A stretch of DNA of 42,769 nucleotides from Candidatus Nomurabacteria bacterium. GTDB taxonomy: Bacteria; Patescibacteriota; Minisyncoccia; Phycocordibacterales; UBA9973. Shown piece after piece: positions 19,279-27,032 of the stretch. The position numbers were made by a program, and so were the translations under genes. The notes beneath the pieces were generated by a model that had not been told where the DNA came from, searched no databases, and worked only from the letters and a program-made list of their open reading frames with translations. The stretch spans positions 1 to 42,769 of the forward strand of contig JACQGC010000007.1 of assembly GCA_016199805.1 (NCBI GenBank), read 5' to 3'. The first letter of the stretch is position 1; each line of letters opens with the position of its first letter.

Positions 19279-19887
19279 ATGAATATTTCAGCAGTATTTA
19301 AATTTTTAATAGAATTCTTACAAAAAATTATAAGATATTCCCATTTAGGGATGATTGCCAACATATGCTTATTTTTAAGCGCATTTTTATTGCTTATGAA
19401 TTTTACACCTAGAGATCTTTTTCCAGGATACGAAAATCAAAAAACTGCTTTTTTAAAGCTTAAATCAGATAAAAATATTTTAGGTGATTTACCTAAGGGA
19501 ATTAATATAACTTCTGAAAATGCTGGTATGAGTATTATTCAAGATAAAGAGTCTTTCCTGATTATTAAAAAAATGATGCAAGAATATTCTCCAATTTCTA
19601 AGGAGATAGATTGGAATCTTACTATTGGAATAGGCTACTCAATTTTATATGCTCCAGTAGGTAATTATAAAATTGCAGCGTTTAGACCTATTTATGTGGT
19701 TGAAATGCCGTCAGATGATCGAAGCTCAACACTTGTTTTGAAGCCCATTGGTCAATTAGAAGAATTTGAAAAATGGTTTTTAACTCAACACAATGATTCT
19801 GTAAACCTAGTTGCCATATTATTATTAATATTTGGTTTTGGTATACAGCTATTGATTGAGCTTGGAGTAATTGGAGTAAAAATTTAG
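19279..19887 (+). CDS. Hypothetical protein with N- and C-terminal TM segments
   Basis: Long ORF; start set at ATG 19279 because the track's 19264 start lies inside tRNA-Trp. Confidence 0.6.
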   Translation: MNISAVFKFLIEFLQKIIRYSHLGMIANICLFLSAFLLLMNFTPRDLFPGYENQKTAFLKLKSDKNILGDLPKGINITSENAGMSIIQDKESFLIIKKMMQEYSPISKEIDWNLTIGIGYSILYAPVGNYKIAAFRPIYVVEMPSDDRSSTLVLKPIGQLEEFEKWFLTQHNDSVNLVAILLLIFGFGIQLLIELGVIGVKI

Positions 19888-19891
19888 TCCC

Positions 19892-20170
19892 ATGGAACCT
19901 AAAACTCAAAACCTAGAAAAAGAAATTGAAATTATAAAACAACGGAATTTACGCGTGGAAGCTGACAAGGCTTGGGAGGTCAGTTGGGCTCGCAGATTGT
20001 TTATTGCCATTAGCACTTATATTATCGCCGGTATTTGGCTGATTTTTGTTGTTCATGACACCTTTCCTCTATTAAAAGCATTTGTCCCAGCGCTCGGGTA
20101 TTTACTCTCAACTCTTTCTTTGCCTTTTATTAAAAAATGGTGGATTAAAAACTTATGCCATCTCCAATAA
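19892..20170 (+). CDS. Hypothetical small membrane protein
   Basis: RRLFIAISTYIIAGIWLIFVVHDTFPLLKAFVPALGYLLSTLSLPFIKKWW; overlaps the next gene. Confidence 0.65.
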   Translation: MEPKTQNLEKEIEIIKQRNLRVEADKAWEVSWARRLFIAISTYIIAGIWLIFVVHDTFPLLKAFVPALGYLLSTLSLPFIKKWWIKNLCHLQ

Positions 20171-20538
20171 AACACATTGAATTCTGGGTTTCAAATCTTG
20201 AAAATTCTTTGAAATTTTACGAAGGTCTTTTTGCGATTCTTGGTTGGGAAGAATTTGAAGAGAAGGGATTTGTAAATGGCGAAACTAAAATATATTTTAT
20301 GGAGCAGCCGGTCAGTTTTAATCAAAACATTGGGCCTAGGCATATATGTTTTTTAGCTGAATCCAGAGAAGTAGTGGAGCAGATGGCTGATTTTTTGAAA
20401 GCTAATAATTCAGTTATTATCAGGGGACCAATTGACTCAAATTATAAAGACAGAAGCTCATATACGGTTGATTTCAAAGACCCGGATGGATATATTTTAG
20501 AAGTGGCAACAAAATCTGAAGTTAGTTTTGACAAATAG
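20155..20538 (+). CDS. VOC/glyoxalase-fold protein
   Basis: IKHIEFWVSNLENSLKFYEGLFAILGWEEF ... VDFKDPDGYILEVA. Confidence 0.88.
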   Translation: MPSPIKHIEFWVSNLENSLKFYEGLFAILGWEEFEEKGFVNGETKIYFMEQPVSFNQNIGPRHICFLAESREVVEQMADFLKANNSVIIRGPIDSNYKDRSSYTVDFKDPDGYILEVATKSEVSFDK

Positions 20539-20574
20539 ATATACAACATGATTTAATACAAAAGGAGGAGCGCC

Positions 20575-20805
20575 ATGAGTGACAAGATGTCAGAAGACGA
20601 ACGCAGGAATCTGCTCAAAGAAATACTGGAAGATTGGGTAGCAGGGGAGCCTGCTACGTCAGAACTTTCCGAAAAAGAAGAGGTTGATCGCTTCGATATT
20701 GAGATTCAGGTAACGTATAATCTGACTCTCGATCAGATGAGGGTCGTCCGCAAAGCGGCCGACGCTGCGGCTTCTATCATCAAGAAGAGGGAAAAGAAGA
20801 AGTAA
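20575..20805 (+). CDS. Small acidic protein of unknown function (cassette A)
   Basis: SD AGGAGG; MSDKMSEDERRNLLKEILEDWVAGEPATSELSEKEE...; TTGACA-18-TTTAAT upstream; strong terminator downstream. Confidence 0.7.
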   Translation: MSDKMSEDERRNLLKEILEDWVAGEPATSELSEKEEVDRFDIEIQVTYNLTLDQMRVVRKAADAAASIIKKREKKK

Positions 20806-20826
20806 ATTTCAGTGTAATCAAAAAAA

Positions 20827-20858
20827 ACGACCCGAACAGTTCTACTGTATCGGGTCGT
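20827..20858 (+). terminator. Terminator, ACGACCCGA...TCGGGTCGT type
   Basis: ACGACCCGA-ACAGT-tct-ACTGT-a-TCGGGTCGT. Confidence 0.75.
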
Positions 20859-20890
20859 CCATATTTATATAAATTATGTTAGAATAACAT

Positions 20891-21562
20891 ATGCAAAAAA
20901 ATTACAAATATTTGGGAACTATCAGTGTCTTCTTTGTTTCGGTTCTTTTGATTTCCAATGTCGCTTCTACGAAGATTGTAGACTTGAAATGGTTCGTTTT
21001 TGACGGCGGGACCTTGCTATTTCCCTTGAGCTACATTTTCGGCGATATTTTGACGGAAGTTTACGGATATAAAAATTCACGTGGCGTGATTTGGATGGGC
21101 TTTTTTATGGCTCTCTTGATGTCTATTATTTTTATAGTAGTTGGCAAATTGCCGGCTGCTTCCGGCTGGAACAATCAGGTCGCGTATGACGCAATTTTAG
21201 GCCTCACACCACGCATCGTCTGCGCCAGCCTGATTGCCTACTTCTTTGGAGAATTTTCCAATTCATTCATCTTGGCCAAAATGAAAATTCTCACAAAAGG
21301 GAAATGGCTTTGGACTCGCACCATAGGCTCCACGGTCGTGGGTGAATTGGTAGACAGCGCTCTTTTTATAATGATAGCTTTCTTTGGTATACTACCAGGG
21401 TCGCTACTTTTTACTTTGATTGTTTCCAATTATTTATTCAAAACAGCCGTAGAAATAATATTCACACCACTCACATATAAAGTAATAAAATTCTTGAAGA
21501 GAAAAGAATCGGAAGATTATTATGATACCAATACTAATTTTAATCCTTTCACGACCAAATGA
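20891..21562 (+). CDS. Queuosine-precursor transporter, YhhQ/DUF165 family
   Basis: LLISNVASTKIV...DGGTLLFPLSYIFGDILTEVYGYKNSRGVIWMGF. Confidence 0.88.
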   Translation: MQKNYKYLGTISVFFVSVLLISNVASTKIVDLKWFVFDGGTLLFPLSYIFGDILTEVYGYKNSRGVIWMGFFMALLMSIIFIVVGKLPAASGWNNQVAYDAILGLTPRIVCASLIAYFFGEFSNSFILAKMKILTKGKWLWTRTIGSTVVGELVDSALFIMIAFFGILPGSLLFTLIVSNYLFKTAVEIIFTPLTYKVIKFLKRKESEDYYDTNTNFNPFTTK

Positions 21563-22149
21563 ATCATCTTTTTGATATCACCTATCTGCTCACCACATAC
21601 AGCTACTTAGGAATTTTTATTATTGTCTTTCTGGAATCCGGCATACTTTTTGCTTTGCCGGGGGATTCGCTTCTTTTCACCGCCGGGCTTTTTGCTTCGG
21701 TGTACAGTTTCAATTTATTTTTATTGATTTTTATTATATTTGTGGGAACATTTTTTGGCGGCGTGGTGGGTTATGAAATAGGCGTTTATCTGGAAAAGCT
21801 AAAAAAGTATTCATTTTTCAGGGTGGTTTTGAAACAGGAACATATAAACGAAGCGCATAAGTTTTTTGATAAATACGGAAAGTTTGCTATTGTTTTCTCC
21901 CGTTTTGTGCCGATTGTCCGCACTTTTACGCCGATTGTCGCCGGCATCGCCCGCGTGCATTACAAACTCTTCATCAAATATAGTTTGATTGGTTCTTTCT
22001 TTTGGGCGACGACAGTGACTCTGCTCGGATATTTTCTAGGCAGGGCTTTTCCGATCATCAAAGATTATTTATGGGTCATCGCCATCCTGGTGGTTTTGGT
22101 TTCTCTCATTCCGATATTTATAGAAATGATGCGTAGGAGAAAGTCTTGA
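21559..22149 (+). CDS. DedA/VTT-domain membrane protein
   Basis: FLESGILFALPGDSLLFTAGLFA; FSRFVPIVRTFTPIVAGIARVHYKLFIKYSLIGSFFWA. Confidence 0.92.
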   Translation: MNHLFDITYLLTTYSYLGIFIIVFLESGILFALPGDSLLFTAGLFASVYSFNLFLLIFIIFVGTFFGGVVGYEIGVYLEKLKKYSFFRVVLKQEHINEAHKFFDKYGKFAIVFSRFVPIVRTFTPIVAGIARVHYKLFIKYSLIGSFFWATTVTLLGYFLGRAFPIIKDYLWVIAILVVLVSLIPIFIEMMRRRKS

Positions 22150-23011
22150 TTTTAGAAGAGTCCAACCATTTTATTTCTTTGTCTCTTTTAAACCAGGTCA
22201 TTTGACGTTTGGTATATTTTACTGTTTCCGAAATTACTTTTTCTAGTGTGGGTTTGTCGTATTCAAAGCCAAACTCTTGCAGTCTTTTTTCTGAAACTCC
22301 AGATTTTTTTAATTTTTTAATTTCTTTCAGTAGTCCGGCCTGAAACATCTGCTTAACTCTTTTTTCTACTTTCTTTTGTAATTTATCAGTAGGCAAGTAC
22401 AGGCCAATTTTTACAAAGTCATACGGAGGCGTTGCCTCCGTAATTTTCGGAACTTTACCCAGAGCTTTTACTATTTCTATCGCTCTCACCAATCTGACTT
22501 TATTTTTCGCGTCTATGTTTTTTGCTCTGGCCTTATCTAGCTTTTCCAGCATTTTAAAAAGTTGCTCGGCGGTTTTGTTTTCTAAAACCTTTCTTAGTTT
22601 TGGGTTTGGCGGAACTTCCGGAAAAACTACGCCTTTGGTGATGGCATCAATATAAAATCCCGTGCCACCGCAAATTATGGGAGTTTTCCCGCGTTTTAAT
22701 ATATCAGCCATAGCTGATATTGCCAGTTTTTGATATTCAGAAACGGTAAATTTTTTCTTGGGATTAGCAACATCAAGCAGGTGATGCGGAACACCCTTCA
22801 TTTCGTTCGGGGTAATTTTTCCGGTACCAATGTCGAGCCCTTTGTAGACTTGTCTGGAATCGGCGGAAATAATTTCGCCGTTTACTTTCTTTGCTATTTT
22901 TACGGCCAGATTGCTTTTGCCGGTGGCTGTCTGGCCTAAAACAACAATGACTCTGGGTGAGAATTTTCCCCTCTCCTTGGCAAGGAGAGGGCTAGGGTGA
23001 GGTGTATTCAT
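22118..23011 (-). CDS. miaA: tRNA dimethylallyltransferase
   Basis: VIVVLGQTATGKSNLAVKIAKKVNGEIISADSRQVYKGLDIGTGK; CGGTGFYIDAI. Confidence 0.96.
   Translation of the reverse strand: MNTPHPSPLLAKERGKFSPRVIVVLGQTATGKSNLAVKIAKKVNGEIISADSRQVYKGLDIGTGKITPNEMKGVPHHLLDVANPKKKFTVSEYQKLAISAMADILKRGKTPIICGGTGFYIDAITKGVVFPEVPPNPKLRKVLENKTAEQLFKMLEKLDKARAKNIDAKNKVRLVRAIEIVKALGKVPKITEATPPYDFVKIGLYLPTDKLQKKVEKRVKQMFQAGLLKEIKKLKKSGVSEKRLQEFGFEYDKPTLEKVISETVKYTKRQMTWFKRDKEIKWLDSSKIKTFSYASFL
22422..22442. repeat. Short perfect palindrome inside miaA
   Basis: TACGGAGGC-gtt-GCCTCCGTA, encodes ITEATPPYD. Confidence 0.65.
22969..23003. repeat. Palindromic repeat family A, copy 2 (N-terminus of miaA)
   Basis: CCCTCTCCTTG-g-CAAGGAGAGGG then CTAGGGTGAGGTG. 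Confidence 0.85.
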
Positions 23012-24345
23012 TTCAATATTTTTATATCTGCGCCGATTCCATTCAGGCGTTCAGTGATTTCTTCGTACCCACGGTTTATCATATATACATTACGGAGAAT
23101 AGAGGTTCCGGGAGCAGCTAGCATTGAGATGAATATAACCATAGAAGGGCGCAAGGCAGGCGGGCAGACTACCTGGGCTGGCTTTAACGGCGTTCCACCT
23201 TGGATATAGACCCGGTGAGGGTCGGCCAAGGTTATGTTTGCTCCTAAGCGGTTTAATTCGGTGAAATATATAGCCCGGTTTTCATAAACCCAGTCGTGAA
23301 TCATGGTTTGGCCCTTGGCGCGAATAGCTATGGGCACAAAGAACGGCAAGTTGTCTATGTTGATTCCCGGGTAAGGATTGGAGTGGATTTTATCTTCCAA
23401 AGCCTTCAGTTTGCTTGGCAATATCTCTATGTCGGCGAGCTTGGTGCGGCCATTGTATGAAAAATATCTTTTCAGAATCTTAAATTTCAAATTCATTCTT
23501 TTCAGTTTTTCCAACTCCAGAGAAAGGAAATCTATCGGGCAGCGGGTAATGGTGAGCTTGGAATCGGTGACGATACAAGTGGAAATAAACATCATGGATT
23601 CAATCGGGTCTTCGCTGTTCCAATACTCAACACTTTTGTTTATTTCTTTTACTCCATGAACCGTTAGAGTGGAAGTGCCAATGCCGTCTATCTTTATGCC
23701 GAGCGCTTCCAAAAAGAAACAAACTTCCTGCACCATATAGTTGGCGCTGGCGAAGGAAATTATCGTAGGGCCTTCAATCAGTGCCGATGCTGTTAAGATG
23801 TTCTCACAAGCCGTATCTCCGGATTCATACATCACAATCTCTGCCGGCTTTAATTTTTTTGCATTTATCTCATAATTCTCGGCTGTCGTTTTTATTTTCA
23901 CTCCGAGCTCTTCTAATGCATAAGTATGCGCGGCGATGGTGCGTTTGCCCAAGGTGCATCCTTGCGCGTGTGGCAGAGAAAAAGATGTGGTGTGATGAAT
24001 CAAAGGACCTATCAACATGACTACAGAGCGTGTTTTGACAGCCGATTCAATATTCAGGTTTTGTAATTTAAATTCTTTTGGCGGGCTAATTATTACGGTG
24101 TTTTTGTCTTGCCATTTTATTTTTACTCCAATACTTTCTAAAATCTCAATCACTCTATTTACTTCTTCTATCCGGGCTATGCCGTGCAAAGTAGTCACGC
24201 CTTTGTTCAACAAAGAGGCGCAAAGCAACCCGACAGAACCGTTTTTTGAGAAATTTGTCTTGATACTGCCATGCAGCTTTTTCCCGCCGTTTACCATAAA
24301 ATCAATGGAACTGGCCAACTCTATTTTTGTTTTTTTATTTTTCAT
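23008..24345 (-). CDS. murA: UDP-N-acetylglucosamine 1-carboxyvinyltransferase
   Basis: EPSP-synthase fold; SLPHAQGCTLGKRTIAAH contains the catalytic Cys motif; APGTSILRNVYMINRGYEEITERLNGIGADI. Confidence 0.93.
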   Translation of the reverse strand: MKNKKTKIELASSIDFMVNGGKKLHGSIKTNFSKNGSVGLLCASLLNKGVTTLHGIARIEEVNRVIEILESIGVKIKWQDKNTVIISPPKEFKLQNLNIESAVKTRSVVMLIGPLIHHTTSFSLPHAQGCTLGKRTIAAHTYALEELGVKIKTTAENYEINAKKLKPAEIVMYESGDTACENILTASALIEGPTIISFASANYMVQEVCFFLEALGIKIDGIGTSTLTVHGVKEINKSVEYWNSEDPIESMMFISTCIVTDSKLTITRCPIDFLSLELEKLKRMNLKFKILKRYFSYNGRTKLADIEILPSKLKALEDKIHSNPYPGINIDNLPFFVPIAIRAKGQTMIHDWVYENRAIYFTELNRLGANITLADPHRVYIQGGTPLKPAQVVCPPALRPSMVIFISMLAAPGTSILRNVYMINRGYEEITERLNGIGADIKILK

Positions 24346-24374
24346 AAATTGGTCGCAAATATTTTTCTGCTGTG

Positions 24375-24458
24375 TGCCCGGGGAGAGAATCGAACTCTCA
24401 TGTTGTTGCCAACAATAGATTTTGAGTCTATCGCGTCTACCAATTCCGCCACCCGGGC
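24375..24458 (-). tRNA. tRNA-Leu(CAA)
   Basis: Reverse complement GCCCGGGTGGCGGAATTGGTAGACGCGATAGACTCAAAATCTATTG...GAGAGTTCGATTCTCTCCCCGGGCA; loop CTCAAAA; long variable arm. Confidence 0.95.
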
Positions 24459-24531
24459 AGTGAATACAATATACTAGGAAATCAACACGAAATCAACATT
24501 CATATTTTTAAAAATGTGCTAGAATGACTTT

Positions 24532-25497
24532 ATGTCCAACTTATATTCCAACTCAATCTTCTGGATTGACACCGATAAAATCAAACCGAATCCTTACCAA
24601 CCAAGGCGGGATTTCGACGAAGCTCGTCTGCAAGATTTATCCGACTCTATAAAGCAATATGGGGTGTTGCAGCCACTGATTGTTTCCAGGGTAGAAGTTG
24701 AAAAAGACGGAGGCGGACTCATGACCGAGTACGAACTCATCGCCGGAGAGCGCCGACTGCGCGCCGCCAAGCTGGCTATGGTGCCACAGGTGCCGGTGGT
24801 CATCCGCGAAGGCGACACAGCCATCATGAAGCTGGAATTGGCTATCATTGAAAACTTGCAGCGTGAAGACCTGAATGTCGTAGACCGAGCACGGGCATTT
24901 TTCAGACTGGTAACCGAATTTAAATTTACTCACAATGAAGTGGCAAAAAAAATGGGACGCAGCAGGGAATACGTTTCTAACTCTCTGCGTATTTTGACTT
25001 TGCCGGAAGAAATTTTGACCGGGGTTTCGGAAGGAAAAGTGACAGAAGGGCACACCAGGCCGATTTTGATGTTGGCCGACCATCCCGAAGAACAACTGGT
25101 GCTCTTTAAGGAAATTGTTTACAAGAAAATTACCGTGCGCGAAGCCGAAAGACTGGCCAGGAAGATAGCTTACGACCGTGTGCGCAAGAAAGAGTTTATG
25201 CCTGACCCGGAAATAGTGGAATTGGAGGAAGAATTCCAAGAGAAGCTGGGCACCCGGGTGCATATAGACCGCAAGGAGCTCGGTGGGCAGATTAAAATTG
25301 ATTTCTTTTCCACTGAAGACCTACGCACCATATTGGATTCGATTCAAAAAGGCGCAACTGAAAAAAAATCCGATGAATTACTGGAAAAACATATAGAAAA
25401 TCTGGAACCAGTAGCTCCTGCAGACGACAGAACAAAAGAAGAAATCAAAAAAGAAGACGATACTGATTTATACAATATCTCCAACTTCAGCCTCTAG
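24532..25497 (+). CDS. parB: ParB/Spo0J chromosome partitioning protein
   Basis: IKPNPYQPRRDFDEARLQDLSDSIKQYGVLQPLIV...YELIAGERRLRAAKLA; HTH GRSREYVSNSLRIL. Confidence 0.94.
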   Translation: MSNLYSNSIFWIDTDKIKPNPYQPRRDFDEARLQDLSDSIKQYGVLQPLIVSRVEVEKDGGGLMTEYELIAGERRLRAAKLAMVPQVPVVIREGDTAIMKLELAIIENLQREDLNVVDRARAFFRLVTEFKFTHNEVAKKMGRSREYVSNSLRILTLPEEILTGVSEGKVTEGHTRPILMLADHPEEQLVLFKEIVYKKITVREAERLARKIAYDRVRKKEFMPDPEIVELEEEFQEKLGTRVHIDRKELGGQIKIDFFSTEDLRTILDSIQKGATEKKSDELLEKHIENLEPVAPADDRTKEEIKKEDDTDLYNISNFSL

Positions 25498-26996
25498 GAT
25501 TGCCCAAAAGATTTTAGTCTGGAAAGTAAACTATTTTTTTCCAAATATGACTTGATGTGCTTTTTGGCAATGGTTGTCCTCACATATTCCGGCCATTTAC
25601 TGGAAGGTTTGGAGTCTTTTCTGGTTATTATCTCCACGATGTCTCCATTTTTTAAAGGAGAAAAAATCTGGGACATTTTGCTATTTATTTTGGCTCCAAA
25701 GGTGTGTTCACCGACATCGGAGTGAATGGCATAGGCGAAATCGAGCGGGGTGGAACCATCCGGCAGGTCGATGACGTCTCCTTTCGGAGTAAAAATAAAA
25801 ATCCGGTCATTAAAGAAATCCGTTTTCAGGTGGTTGATAAATCTTTTTGGGTCATCCGGAAAATATTTCAACTCTTTCAGCTCTTCAATCCACTTGAATT
25901 TATTTTTTTCGTCCGCGGTTTTTGCTTTTTTATGATGGCCCTGTTCTTTATAAGCAAAGTGCGCGGCGACACCGTAAGCCGCTTCAAAATGCATTTCCTG
26001 GGTCCTGATTTGTATCTCCGCCACTCCGCCCTCTCCGGTGAAAATAGTGGTGTGAATGGAACGATAGCCGTTTGGTTTTGGCACAGCGATATAATCCTTG
26101 ATTCGTCCGGGAAGTGGGTTCCAGACGGAATGCACAATGCCTAAAACCCGGTAACAATCCTCCACGGTGTTTACAACGACACGCAAAGCCACAATATCGT
26201 AGATTTTATCTATATCCATCTCCCCATCCATATCATATTTTAAAAGTTTTTTATACAGACTGTATTTATGTTTTATCCGATAACCCATTTCCACCACGTT
26301 GATTTTATTTTGTATCAGCTCTTTCTCCAGCGTCTTCTGCACTTCCGATAAGTTTTTTTCGTAAGAATCTTTTTTGTCTTTGATTATTTCTTCAACTTTT
26401 TTATATTCAGCGGGATAGGCGTATGGAAAAGCGGCATCTTCCAATTCGCCCTTCAGCTTTCCCATACCGAGGCGGTTGGCTAGTGGCGCGTAAACTTCGA
26501 TGGATTCGAGCGCAATCCGGCGACTTTTAATTTCCGGCACAAATTGTAAAGTCCTCAAATTGTGCAACCGGTCGGCAAATTTTATAATGACCACCCGGAT
26601 GTCGTGCGCCATGGCCATAAAAAATTTACGTAAAGATTCCACGTGGCGCTCATGCCCGCGGTATTTCAGAGCGCCCAGCTTGGTAACCCCTTTAATTAAA
26701 AATAGAATATCATCGCCAAATTCTTTTTGGATATCTCCTTCGGTTGCTTTTGTGTCTTCCAGGGTGTCGTGCAAGAGCCCCGCGGCTATTGTCTGTGTGT
26801 CCATACCCAAGCCGGCTAAGATTTTGGCTGTTTCAAAAGGGTGAGTAAAGTAAGGCTCCCCGGAAAGTCTTTTTTGTCCTTCGTGCGCTCGCTCGGCAAA
26901 AATATAAGCTTTTTTTATGAGCTCTGCGTCATCTTTATATACTTCGCCATTAATCAGGTCGGTTATCTCTTTGACTTTTGCGTCTATGTCTACCAT
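25494..26996 (-). CDS. RelA/SpoT (p)ppGpp synthetase/hydrolase (HD + synthetase + TGS)
   Basis: HEGQKRLSGEPYFTHPFETAKIL...LLHDTLEDT; RIKDYIAVPKPNGYRSIHTTIF; FTPKGDVIDLPDGSTPLDFAYAIHSDVG. Start at MVDIDAKV preferred. Confidence 0.93.
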   Translation of the reverse strand: MVDIDAKVKEITDLINGEVYKDDAELIKKAYIFAERAHEGQKRLSGEPYFTHPFETAKILAGLGMDTQTIAAGLLHDTLEDTKATEGDIQKEFGDDILFLIKGVTKLGALKYRGHERHVESLRKFFMAMAHDIRVVIIKFADRLHNLRTLQFVPEIKSRRIALESIEVYAPLANRLGMGKLKGELEDAAFPYAYPAEYKKVEEIIKDKKDSYEKNLSEVQKTLEKELIQNKINVVEMGYRIKHKYSLYKKLLKYDMDGEMDIDKIYDIVALRVVVNTVEDCYRVLGIVHSVWNPLPGRIKDYIAVPKPNGYRSIHTTIFTGEGGVAEIQIRTQEMHFEAAYGVAAHFAYKEQGHHKKAKTADEKNKFKWIEELKELKYFPDDPKRFINHLKTDFFNDRIFIFTPKGDVIDLPDGSTPLDFAYAIHSDVGEHTFGAKINSKMSQIFSPLKNGDIVEIITRKDSKPSSKWPEYVRTTIAKKHIKSYLEKNSLLSRLKSFGQS

Positions 26997-27032
26997 ATGG
27001 GTGTAGTATACAGGACGCAAGTGAATAATCAA

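Noticed and set aside
24637-25263. 208-aa antisense ORF in parB
   Set aside because: Shadow ORF; parB motifs are unambiguous on the plus strand.
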